DNA of 64,000 nucleotides, taken from Okapia johnstoni. Its lineage: Eukaryota > Chordata > Mammalia > Artiodactyla > Giraffidae. Below, one piece after another: positions 46,145-56,639 of this stretch. The stretch is taken from positions 61,866,730 through 61,930,729 of the forward strand of contig CM044317.1 of the NCBI GenBank assembly GCA_024291935.2. Reading direction: 5' to 3'. A program made the translations under genes and the position numbers. The notes beneath the pieces are model-generated. The model saw only the letters and a list, made by a program, of their open reading frames with translations, had not been told where the DNA came from and ran no database searches. Positions within the stretch are counted from its first letter, which is position 1. Every line of letters begins with the position of its first letter.

Positions 46145-47392
46145 CAATGTTTTCCATTCCTGCTTCTCAAGCCATAGGTCCAAAATATTCTACTGCCTTA
46201 GGTGGTGTCTTTCTAGAAAGAGACTCTGGGCTGAGGATTTGAATTCAAGTGGTCTATTAAAAATACGCTTCCAGGAGAAAACATGGGGAAGTGGGGCAGT
46301 GAGGAAGCAGGAAAGGGCACTTTCAAATAAAGATGAAACTTCAAATGAAGTCTCAGACTCAGCATAAAGCCACAGGCAGGTACCAGAGTACACCTGAGAG
46401 CTTTCCCAGATAAGGACGTAGACTTTTGTATTCCTACACCTGTCAGTCATTGACTGTTAATCAGGAGGAAGATGGGGGAGGAATGAGCATGAAAGGGGTA
46501 TACACTTTCCTCCATTTCCAGTTCATTCAACTGGCAGGACAGTTCCAGTGCCCAAGATTGATATTTTGAAGACATTTCCAGGTGAGGCGTTTTAGCAGCC
46601 AGAAGAGCAGAAGCTGGGAGGTGGGGCACAGTGCCAATACAGGGATGTGCGGTTTTCTAAGCAGCACATCAATAAAGTCCACTGCAGCTACTTCCCTCCC
46701 AAACTCTTTCCGTGGTCAAACTGATGTGAGAAACTGTCTATGCCGTACCTCCTGAGGTTGATAGTGCACGATAGCATATCATAACTCTTAAGTAGTAACA
46801 CAATAAAGTCACTACTTTTTTCCAACACATTATTTCCCAAATGCATTTGACAAATTTATCATATGACTGCCTTAATGGAAATTGCTGATTTTTAAAATAA
46901 GACTGAAATAATTTTGAGTTAAAGAGGGAAATTTTACTAAATCATAGCTTTTTTGTCCAAATGGATCTAGTAGCAGCCTCTGAAGTAGCCCAGCTAACCA
47001 CTAAAATACATACTAAGGTATATTATACAGAAACACACTAACATTAAGGAGTGACTGTCAACATATTGTAATAAACTGTGACGAATTTTCTCCAACTGAA
47101 GACCCTGAGGGAATGGAATTGCAAAATAAAATTGATAGTTTATATGATCTCTGCCTGCAATTCGTTAGCAGAGACATTCTACCTTTTGGCTCCTACATTC
47201 AAGATCTATACAAATAGTAAAAGTAATCAACTGTCTTTCTCCTGAGGGTGTGCCACTTATTGAGGCAAAATGCAAACCTTAACCCTTCCCCATCTCATCC
47301 TGCAGTATAAATTTGCTTTTTTTATTTAGTCAAAATCTGCAACACTGAAGGGAAAACTTGGACAGGAAGACAAGAGTAGTTCATGGTGACTC
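46145..47392. other. Unique interval, 46180-46680 less AT-rich
   Basis: 46180-46680 is purine-rich and less AT-rich than its surroundings, and might be an old LTR or a non-coding remnant. No family recognised. The rest is AT-rich unique DNA. Confidence 0.4.
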
Positions 47393-47402
47393 ATTACATC
47401 CT

Positions 47403-47628
47403 GTGCTAGGGAGCATGCTGAGTGGTTTCAGCCATGTCTGACTCTTTGCAACCCTATAAACTGTAGCCTGCCAGACTCCTCTGCCCTTGAGATTCTCCAA
47501 GCAAGAATACTAGAGTGGGTTGCCATGCCCTCCTCCAGGGGATCTACCTGACCTAGGGATCAAACAGGCGTCTCTTGTGGCTCCTGCACTGCAGGCAGAT
47601 TCTTTATCACAGACACAGGGGAAGCCAA
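47403..47628 (-). mobile_element. Bov-tA SINE
   Basis: Reverse, GAGCATGCTGAGTGGTTTCAG to CAGGGGAAGCC, with TSD ATTACATCCT (47393-47402 and 47629-47638). A small internal insertion GTCTCTTGTGG lengthens it. Confidence 0.93.
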
Positions 47629-47659
47629 ATTACATCCTAGGAGTTTAATAATACTTAAA

Positions 47660-47865
47660 TCTATTACTTGTTTTCATCTATGTGGTATGTCCAGTGTTAG
47701 GAACTTTACGTGTGTCTTTTCATATAATTTACAAAACCAACCCAACCATCCTGAGAAGTGAGGGATAAGAAAACTGATTTAACAAAATTAGGAAACTTTC
47801 TCAAAGCCATAAAACTAGAAAGTGATAGAGTGGAGATTCAAAAATTGATCTTTCTGAATTCTCAC
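47660..47865 (-). mobile_element. MIR SINE, antisense
   Basis: GTCCAGTGTTAGGAACTTTAC, then AGGAAACTTTCTCAAAGCCAT and AAAGTGATAGAGTGGAGATTC, follow the antisense MIR order throughout. Confidence 0.65.
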
Positions 47866-48146
47866 TAGACAATACTAATTATGGTTAAGGAAGTCAAAAT
47901 TATTTTTGTCACTAAAGTATAATAAATATTTTGATAATGCAAGTGCCTTACCTATTTAGAAACATATAAAGCTAGAGAGAGGAGAGCAAGATAAGTCTGA
48001 AATAGCTGCTTTCAATAAGAATATTTTTAACAAAGTAAGTTCATTTTAAAATTCAAAGTCTCAATTTTTTTTTTCAGTTAGCCATCTGAAAAAGAGGGCT
48101 GATTAGCATTAAAATTAATGGATAATAAGATCAAGAGTATTCCTAC

Positions 48147-48184
48147 ACATTATTTGTGGGCAAATACATTATCTGTGGGCAAAC
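48147..48184. repeat. 19-bp imperfect tandem duplication
   Basis: ACATTATTTGTGGGCAAAT followed by ACATTATCTGTGGGCAAAC, 17 of 19 identical. Confidence 0.85.
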
Positions 48185-48288
48185 ACAGGTTTTGAGTCTA
48201 GTTCTCACCTTTCAAGGAGATTCACACAAAGAAACATGGTACCATGAATTCATGTTGCAGAACAGCAGTAGAAGAACATCTTCCTGAA

Positions 48289-48316
48289 GATTTATGAGTC
48301 CGAAGACTCATAAATC
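48289..48316. other. Perfect 12-bp hairpin with CGAA loop
   Basis: GATTTATGAGTC, loop CGAA, GACTCATAAATC. The arms are exact reverse complements. Not inside a recognised repeat. Confidence 0.9.
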
Positions 48317-49061
48317 CCTGAAAATGATTTCCTGTAAGAACCAGGAGGAAATTATAAAACTCTGTTTGGTATCTTTCATAGGAAATAAAAATATGATAAA
48401 GAAACAGAAATCACGTAACAAGAATAGGTAAAGATATAAAGTTCACAGCATTTTGTGAAAAGAGAGATAGCAACATAGAAATGTTTGCAGAGAAACTAAA
48501 AAGGAAAGACCAGAAAGGACACTGTCAAATGGTACCAGTACTGCAGAAGAATATACCTGAGTCATTCTTCCAAAGTCATTTTTCTAGAATATTCAGAGGA
48601 AGATTAAAACAATGACAGAGAAAGTGACACATGAGTCAGAAAACAAAGATATAATCTAAATTGTTAGTGTCCCTGGATATAATACCAAAATAATCACAGA
48701 AGCAGTAATATAAAACTGATTTATTCCTGACCCATTACAGAATTCAAGGTAGAGATAAAATAACAATGTTGTTAAAAGAAAAATAAATAAACAAACATGG
48801 AGATCTACATCTAGAAAAATACTTGAGACATTTTCAAGTTTAATGATAAAGAAAACTCCTATATACATTCAAGTAGAAAATTCTGCTTATCTCCAGAATA
48901 CATCATATTGAATTTAATCTTCTTTTTTGCAACTTAGTATCAAATTGGATGGAGAAAGTTTAGAATTTTGATAGAGAAAATTTTGTAATTCAATATGTTT
49001 TATAACCAGCTGAGATATATTTTAAAAGTGAATGCAGTAATAAAACACTTTCACTTAATAA

Positions 49062-49329
49062 CTGCTGCTAAGTCACTTCAGTCGTGTCCGACTCTGTGCA
49101 ACCCCATAGATGGCAGCCCACCAGGCTCCACCGTCCCTGGGATTCTCCAGGCAAGAATACTGGAGTGGGTTGCCATTTCCTTCTCCAGTGCATAAAAGAG
49201 AAAAGTGAATGTGAAGTCGCTCAGTCATGTCCGACTGTTAGTGACCCCATGGACTGTAGCCTACCAGGCTCCTCCATCCATGGGGTTTTCCAGGCAAGAG
49301 TACTGGAGTGGGGTGCCATTGCCTTTTCC
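49062..49329 (-). mobile_element. BOV-A2 dimeric SINE
   Basis: Reverse dimer, CTGCTGCTAAGTCACTTCAG to GCCATTGCCTTTTCC. Confidence 0.94.
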
Positions 49330-49394
49330 GTTCAGACGAAATGCCTTTTTCAATTCTTAATAAAGTTATTCAGAATCGTATTCAGTCAAAGTAA

Positions 49395-49640
49395 AGGAAT
49401 ATTATATGATATCAGCTTATATGTGGAATCTAAAAAAACTGATATTAATGAATTTATTTACAAAACAGAAACATACAGATTTAGAGAAAAAAAAATACAG
49501 AGTTATGGGGGAGGGGAGGTAGAAGGAGGGGGCACTAGTTAGGGAGAGTGGTATTGACATGTGCACAATGTTATATTTTAAATGGATAACCAACAGGGTC
49601 CTACTGTATAGCAGAAAAGATCATATTGCAATTAACTATG
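49395..49640 (+). mobile_element. L1 3' UTR fragment
   Basis: Sense L1 3' UTR: GATATCAGCTTATATGTGGAA, ATTTATTTACAAAACAGAAAC, then the G-rich tract and GGATAACCAACAGGGTCC, CTACTGTATAGCAG. Confidence 0.82.
49505..49532 (+). other. G-rich tract in L1 3' UTR
   Basis: GGGGGAGGGGAGG, then GGAGGGGG. A polypurine stretch with three long G runs, borderline quadruplex. Its position in the L1 3' UTR is typical. Confidence 0.6.
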
Positions 49641-49850
49641 GAAACTCCAAATAATAATTCAAGACTTTGGAAGTGTAGGGAGAAAAGTTGAATAGAGCTT
49701 TCACACATAAACAGATCACCACCCACATCATGAAATTTGGGAAAATCACCACTTTATCAAGCCACATCTATTTACCCTGACCATTTGATTCAACCTGTAG
49801 GAAAACTGAGCAGTTGCCTTCTCCATTCATATGAAGCTTTAAAGGTGAAA

Positions 49851-50065
49851 GTGAAAGTTGAAAGTTTAGTCGCTCAGTCATGTCCGACTCTTTGCAACGC
49901 CATGGACTGTAGCCTACCAGGCTCCTCTGTCCATGGGATTTTCCAGGCAAGAATACTGGAGTGGATTGCCATTTCCTTCTCCAGAGGATCTTCCTGACGC
50001 AGGGATCAAACCTGGGTCTCCCACGTTGTAAGCAGATGCTTTACTGTCTGAGCCACCAGGGGAGT
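49851..50065 (-). mobile_element. Bov-tA SINE
   Basis: Reverse, GTGAAAGTTGAAAGTTTAG to GCCACCAGGGGAG, with 13-bp TSD TTTAAAGGTGAAA (49838-49850 and 50066-50078). Confidence 0.95.
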
Positions 50066-50100
50066 TTTAAAGGTGAAATCCAATGAATTATTATCATTTC

Positions 50101-50115
50101 TGATGGCATAAATGA
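50101..50115. repeat. TSD of the outer BovB, left copy
   Basis: TGATGGCATAAATGA, repeated exactly at 51960-51974. Confidence 0.93.
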
Positions 50116-50159
50116 AGGCTGTATACTGTCACCCTGCTTATTTAACTTATACGCAGAGT

Positions 50160-50835
50160 CAGTCAGTCAGTTCAGTCGCTCATTTGTGTCTGACTCTTTG
50201 CAACCCCATGGACTGCAGCACGCCAGGCCTCTCTGTCCATCACCAACTCCTGGAGTTTGCTCAAACTCATGTCCATTGAGTTGGTGATGCCATTCAACCA
50301 TCTCATTCTCTGCCATCCCCTTCTCAACTTGCCTTCAATCTTTTCAAGCATCAGGATCTTTTCCAAAGAGTCAGTTCTTTGCATCAGGTGGCCAAAGTAT
50401 TGGAGTTTCAGCTTCAGCATCAGTCCTTCCAATGAATATTCAGGACTGATTTCCTTTAGGATGGACTGGTTAAATCTCCTTGCAGTCCAAGGGACTCTCA
50501 AGAGTCTTCTCCAACACCACAGTTCAAAAGCATCAATTCTTTAGCACTCAGCTTTCATTGGATGGTCCAACTCTCATATCCATACATGACTACTGGAAAA
50601 ACCATAGCTTTGACTATACAGACCTTTGTTGGCAAAGTAATGTCTCTGTTTTCTAATATGCTGTCTAGGTTGGTCATAACTTTTCTTCCAAGGAGCAAGC
50701 ATCTTTTAATTTCATGGCTGCAGTCACCATCTGCAGTGATTTTGGAGCCCCCCAAAATAAAGTCTGTCCTTGTTTCTTCTCTTTCCCCATCTATTTGCCG
50801 TGAAGTGATGGGACCAGATGCCATAATCTTGGTTT
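50160..50835 (-). mobile_element. BovB (-) inserted in the BovB (+)
   Basis: 5'-truncated BovB in reverse, CAGTCAGTCAGTTCAGTCGC to CCATAATCTTGGTTT. It interrupts the host between GCAGAGT and CATGATG. I see no TSD of its own. Open frames here are fragments of the BovB C-terminal region. Confidence 0.93.
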
Positions 50836-50919
50836 CATGATGTGAAATGCCGGGCTGGATGAGGCACAAGCTGGAATCAAGAGTGCTGGGAGAAATATCA
50901 ATAAACTCAGTTATGCAGA

Positions 50920-51195
50920 CAGAGAAGGCAATGGCAACCCACTCCAGTACTCTTGCCTGGAAAATCCCATGGACGGAGGAACCTGGTTGGCTGCAGTCCA
51001 TGGGGTCACGAAGAGTCAGACATGACTGAGTGACTTCACTTTCACTTTTCACTCTCATGCGTTGGAGAAGGAAATGGCAACCCACTCCAGTGTTCTTGCC
51101 TGGAGAATCCCAGGGACGGGGGAGCCTGGTGGGCTGCCATCTATAGGGTTGCACAGAGTTGGACACGACTGAAGTAACTCAGCAGCAGCAGCAGA
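50920..51195 (+). mobile_element. BOV-A2 inserted in the BovB (+)
   Basis: Forward dimer, AGAGAAGGCAATGGCAACCC to AGCAGCAGCAGCAG. TSD TATGCAGA (50912-50919) and TACGCAGA (51196-51203), one change, inside the host's YADD-coding stretch: host codons for Tyr-Ala-Asp-Asp resume just after it. Confidence 0.94.
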
Positions 51196-51974
51196 TACGC
51201 AGATGACACCACCCTTATGGCAGAAAGCAAAGAAGAACTAGAGAGCCTCTTGATGAAAGTGAAAGAGGAGAGTGAAAAAGTTGGCTTAAAACTCAACATT
51301 CGGAAAACTAAGATCATGGCCTCTAGTCCCATCACTTCATGGCAAATAGATGGGGAAACAATAGAAACAGTGACAGACTTTTTTGGGGGGCTCCAAAATC
51401 ACTGCAGATGGTGACCGCAACCATGAAATCAAAAGACACTTTCTCCTTGGAAGAAAACCATGATCAACTTAGATAGCATATTAAAAAGCAGAGACATCAC
51501 TCTGCCAACAACGGTCTGTATAGTCAAAGCTATGGTTTTTCCAGTAGCCATGTATGGATGTGAGAGTTGGACCATCCGATGAAAGCTGAGTGCTAAAGAA
51601 TTGATGCTTTTGAGCTGTGGTGTTGGAGAAGACTCTTGTGAGTCCCTTGGACTTCAAGGAGATAAAACCAGTCCATCCTAAAGGAAATCAGTCCTGAATA
51701 TTCATTGGAAGGACTGATGCTAAAGCAGGAACTCCAATACTTTGGCCATCTGATGGGAAGAACTGACTCATTGGAAAAGACCCAGATGCTGGGAAAGACT
51801 GAAGTAGGAGGAGAAGGGGACGACATAGGATGAGATGGTTGGATGGCATCACTGATTCAATGGACATGAGTTTGAACAAGCTATGTGTGTTGTTGATGGA
51901 CAGGGAAGCCTGGCATGTTGCAGTCCATGGGGTCGCAAAGAGCATCTGAACTGAACTGATGATGGCATAAATGA

Positions 51975-52434
51975 GACTATTGTTGAATTCCCCCCATCCC
52001 AATTCTTTAGGAATAAACTCTCCTACAGATAGGTTTCCACCATTTAGAAATCCAGATAAATATGATTATAATTATGCTTAAGCATTAGAAATTATTAAGC
52101 GTGCACACACAACTGTTTCTAAGACATGAAAAAAGAAGCACATTAATTCTTAGGACTTTTGTCTGAGTGGAGGGACTATGCATAACATGTCCACATTTTT
52201 ATTCTATTTCTTTTAATTTTTCATAATGATCAGGTTTAGTTTAAATTACAAATAAATATCACATTAAAAACAAAAAGTAAACAACTACAAAAATCTGAAA
52301 ATCCAAAAATCCAAAATTAAAAAAAGAAAAGCCTGGGATTTTTGGGTTTATGGTTATTCTCATAAATAATTTGGTGAAGTTGATTTTCCTTTCCCCAGTT
52401 TTCTCCCAGGGCAGTAGATTTACTTCTTTGGGCA
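51975..52434. other. AT-rich unique interval
   Basis: A-rich stretch at 52260-52340. No gene or named repeat. Confidence 0.5.
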
Positions 52435-53415
52435 GGGAAGATTCTAAAGATGGCCTTCCAAGATTTGCAACTCCTGGTTATTCAATTAAACAGTAATGCA
52501 GTGTGAAGGGACTTTGCAAATGTAAGTAAAGCTACTATCAGTAGCTTTTAAGACAGGGAGATTTTTCTGGATTACCTGGGTGGGCCCAGTATACTCATAT
52601 GAGTCCTTCAAGAATAGAAGACAATGGCTAGGGGAAGTCAGAGACTGACTTAAAGCAAGAAGCAGCAGGAGAAATAGAATTAGGATTCTGTATATCTTTG
52701 CTGGCTTTTAAGATGGAGGAGGCCATAAGTCAAGGGATGTGGGCAGCCTCTACAAAATGAGAACAACCTCTGGCCTGTGTTCAGTAAGGAAAAAGGGATC
52801 CCAGTCCAACAGCTGCACAAAACTTATTTCCGCAAAACATGCTGCTTGAGCCTGGAAGCAGATTCACCCCCAGAGAATCCAGATAAATAAAATAGCCTCC
52901 TTAATACCTTGACTGTGCCATTGTAAACCCTTACAATCATAGTCATAGCATGCTCAGACTTCTGGCCTACAGATAATAAATGGGTGTTTTGTTTTGTTTA
53001 ATACATTTTTTTCTTGGAGCAGTTTTAGCTTCAAAGCAAAATTGAGTGGAAGGTACAGAAATTTCTCATATATCCCCTGCCCCACACACTCATAGACTTC
53101 CCCATTACCAACATCTTCCACTAGAATGGTACATTTGTTAGCAATTGATGAACCTACATTACACATCATAGTCACCCAAAGTCTGAAGTTTACCTGAGGA
53201 TTCACTCTTGGTAGTGTAAATTTTATGGATTTGGACTAATTTATAATGACATGTATCCATTATTATAGTACGTTATACAATAGTTTCACTCCCCTAAAAA
53301 TTTTCTATAATGCCTATTCATCTCTCAACTCCTTAACTCCTAGCAATGTGTCTTTTTTAAAAATGCTTAATTTGTGGCAATTTGTTGTAGCAACAATAGA
53401 AAAAAATCATACAGG
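52435..53415 (+). mobile_element. LTR-like element (MaLR type), split
   Basis: Blocks GGGACTTTGCAAATGTAAGTA, CTGGATTACCTGGGTGGGCCC, CTTTTAAGATGGAGGAGGCC, then GATAATAAATGGGTG, and after an interruption AATTTGTGGCAATTTGTTGTAG. Together they follow the order of an old mammalian MaLR-type LTR. The two parts are 52435-52985 and 53346-53415. No retroviral coding sequence is seen, so it is a solo LTR. Confidence 0.5.
52990..53345 (-). mobile_element. Old L1 3' end inside the LTR
   Basis: CTTGGAGCAGTTTTAGCTTC, GAACCTACATTACACATCATA, GGTAGTGTAAATTTTATGG and GACATGTATCCATTATTATAG are familiar from old L1M 3' ends in antisense. It separates the two halves of the LTR-like element. Confidence 0.5.
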
Positions 53416-55143
53416 TCCCAAGCATACTCAAAGGCTCTGTAGGAGCTTATAGTCTTTTACTTTCTTCAATCCTTCTTTTTTTATTTATGGGTGTTTTTTG
53501 TGGGACTTGCTAGAGAATTTAAGGTTAATTTGATAAACCAACTTAAATTAAGTCAAACTATATTTAAATAAAGATTTTTGTACCTTAATCTAAAATGGTG
53601 ACTCTTACTGGGAAATTTAGACATATTATTGACTTGGCAAACATTTTACACAAGCAACCAACTCTCTTATCATTTCTTATGTACTAATACATGTGCACTA
53701 CCATGCATTTACTTGAAGAGCTAATATTGATTGTCATTGTTGTTCTAACTAGACCAGGATGACATGGTGTTTTTATATCTCAGATTGTCTAATTCTCTGG
53801 AAAGTGAAATTTTCACTTATGAGATGATCAATATATATTACAGATATAGAAGCTTATTGAAAAGTAAACCTTACCAACAGTTAGCCCCATTGCCAAATAT
53901 CTTTGTTTTCTAAAACTCGTTTCTAGGTTGCTTTAAAAAATTACTTTGCCAGTATATTTGAAATGTGGTTTTACATACATAAATTTATGTATTGTGAAAA
54001 TAGAAGTATGGCTAGAAAAATTTAAAGGTGCAATAAATAGATCCCATAGGAAAATGCTCGTACTCTTGGATTTATGAACATTATATTTTCTAGTCTTTCA
54101 AACTAATTCACTGATTAATGCTGCCACTTGCATTCCCTTAATCTGTTAAAATGCAGCTGCCTGTAAAACCAGTGACTAGATTCAGACTAAATTAAGTATC
54201 CAATTCATTTAGCATCTGTTCAGGTTAGCCTACAATATTAGAATTAGACAAAATTATCACTAATTTCACAAGGATTGTCACAAGTTCTCATTTGCATATG
54301 TAAATTTTTAGTGCATGCTTAAGTAGACCAGACCTGTTCCAGGCTTCTACTGTAAAAAGTCCACATTTTCAGTTAATAATGTGATTCTAAGTACATCATT
54401 GAGTTGTTTTTTTTTTTTTTCTAACTACACTAATTCAGACAAATGTTTAATTAGTTCCCCAAATCACTTGAAAACTGTAAGTCAGCTGAATGGTTAAGCA
54501 ATTTTTTCAGTGGTTGCCTCTACTAAAACATAATGTTATCACTTGCCTGAGGAAGAGATGGAGCCTGGTAAAGAACCCAGACACTATGATCCTTTACTGA
54601 TTTGTCTCCATTCCTCCTTAGATCCGGTCCCAGTTCTGAGCCTGATTTGCAGATCTGAGTGGCAGAATCTGGTTTTAAAGGATCAACTTTACTACACATC
54701 AAAACAGTAAGTGCGGTAATGCTACCTTGTGTCAAATAATGGAGAGTGTGAAGTATATTTAACTCAAATTTCAGCTTTAGCTTTGAAGAGGTAATGAGCC
54801 AATACTGGCCAAGGGGTCAATGCAGCATCTCTCCTGTGGAAGAAAAAATAGGAGATGAATATTTTCTAACTACAAGCTGGGACAGTGAGCAGTTTTCAGT
54901 TGCAGTGTGGTGGTGGGTGGAAGATAATTAAAATCTTGAGATGTGTATTCATCAAACCCTATTGCTTCTGCCTCATTTATTGCTTGACCATGAAGGAATA
55001 AGGATCCAGATAACCCAGAAACTATGTCGTGGTTGTCAGAAGCCTAAGTATTAAAAAAAGAAAAAATAGACAGCAGCCTTTTAAAAAATATTTTGTTTTA
55101 AGGCTAAAATTAAAAGAAAACACATTACTAAGGATGAGAAATT
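53416..55143. other. Unique interval
   Basis: Poly(T) near 54405-54420. No gene or named repeat. Confidence 0.5.
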
Positions 55144-55376
55144 TGTTCAGTTGCTAAGTTGAGTCTGACTCTTTCCTACTTCATAGACTGCAGCATGCCA
55201 GGCTTCCCTGTCCTTCACTGTGTTCCAAAGTTTGCTCAAACTCATGTCCATTGAGTCGGTGATGCCATTCAACCATCTTGTCCTCTGTCACCCCCTTCTC
55301 CTGCCCTCAATCTTTCCCAGCATCAGGGTCTTTTCCAGTGAGTTGGTTCTTTGCGTCAGGTGGCCAAAGTATTGGA
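55144..55376 (-). mobile_element. BovB 3' end fragment
   Basis: TGTTCAGTTGCTAAGTTGAGT to GTGGCCAAAGTATTGGA. 5'-truncated, reverse. Confidence 0.92.
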
Positions 55377-55389
55377 ATATAGAGAAACT

Positions 55390-55617
55390 CGGATGAGTGC
55401 ATGCTAAGTTGCTTCAGTCGTGTCCAACTCTTTGTGACGCTATGAACTGTAGCCTGCCAGGCTCCTCTGTCCATGGGATTCTCCAGGCAAGAGTACTGGA
55501 GTGGTTACCATGCCCTTCTCTAGGTGATCTTTCTGACCCAGGGATCAAATCCATGTCTCATGTCTGCTGCATTGACTGGTGAGTTCTTTACCACTAGCTC
55601 CACCTGGGAAGCCTGTT
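55390..55617 (-). mobile_element. Bov-tA SINE
   Basis: Reverse, GCATGCTAAGTTGCTTCAGTC to CTCCACCTGGGAAGCC, with TSD GAGAAACT (55382-55389 and 55618-55625). Only 13 bases from the BovB fragment. Confidence 0.93.
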
Positions 55618-55625
55618 GAGAAACT

Positions 55626-56639
55626 TAACAGTACTCAAAATGTATGTGGCTCTTGTATTATGGCAATACTAGGTGAAAACAAAACAAATAGAGAATGAAG
55701 ATGAGAAAAATATGCCACTAGGCATATTTTTTAAGTACCTTGACAATTACATACTTAATGAAACTTTTCTGGCTTCTGATTTACTACAGTCAACACCTCA
55801 GAAGCTGTCTGTTAAAACAGATAAAAATAACTCTGCAGTTTTAGCATCATTTCCTGGATCTCATTTGTAAATTTGTTGTTTCCTGACAATAGTGCTTGTC
55901 AGAGTCTTGGATATTTAAATTTTAAATCAAGAAACTCAAAGATAAATTGTCCTTGATACTGTGCTGTGTTAACATTAGATGACTATAACACTTAACTGTT
56001 GCACTGTTTGGTCATCAGATACAATTAGCAGATACTTTCATTGTTACCAATATTATATTAAAAATTATAATAAGGTGTGTATAGCTTTATTCTTTTTCTA
56101 AGCCATGTGTAACCCAGCTCTTTTCAATTATGTAAAGAACAGCTACCCTTAAGGTTGCTTGACTTGGCCAAATATTAATTTTTTCTCTCATTCTCTTCTC
56201 TCAATCTGTTCTCAGCATTCAATGCTTTAACATTCCTAATTATAGTCTTTCCAATCAGGTCTTGCTCAAAATCTGTAGACTTGAAATTCTACGCTCTGTA
56301 GAGTGTGAAATTCATTAATGAGTTGCTCTTCACTGTATAGATTTGTTTTAAACTCGTAAGAAGGTGGCATTATTATGTTTTTCATTTCAAGGTGATTGAG
56401 CAGGTAAGGTTCATTGGTGAATTATACATAACAGTAGAAAGGAATATATAAAAATGGTTTTCTCAAATTAGTATAAAGTTCCACTGAAATATCTGTGTAA
56501 TAGCAGGAAAAGAATGATTTGATTTTTTTCATGAAATATTTTCTGTTCTTTGACTAAAGATTACCTAATTTGATTTATTTCTACTGCTTTTTAAACAAAT
56601 AAATATGAAAGACTATATTATGCTTATGTTTTTTAATTA
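55626..56639. other. AT-rich unique interval
   Basis: No gene or named repeat. Confidence 0.5.

Larger units (their letters stand above)
47639..49061. other. AT-rich unique interval
   Basis: Contains a MIR (47660-47865), a 19-bp imperfect tandem duplication (48147-48184) and a perfect hairpin (48289-48316). No gene seen. Confidence 0.5.
50116..51959 (+). mobile_element. BovB (+), host element split by two insertions
   Basis: One 5'-truncated sense BovB in three pieces: 50116-50159 (AGGCTGTATACTGTCACCC, RT motif B region), 50836-50919 (CATGATGTGAAATGCCGGGC to CAGTTATGCAGA) and 51196-51959 (TACGCAGATGACACCACCC to the tail GAACTGAACTGA). The pieces join in consensus order, and an exact 15-bp TSD lies outside them. 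The frame is broken (for example by the G run at about 51385). Confidence 0.95.

Noticed and set aside
50555..51166. 203-codon minus-strand open frame, one of the longest in the window
   Set aside because: It runs through reverse BovB, a piece of forward BovB and an antisense BOV-A2. It is a chance chimera across nested insertions, not a gene.
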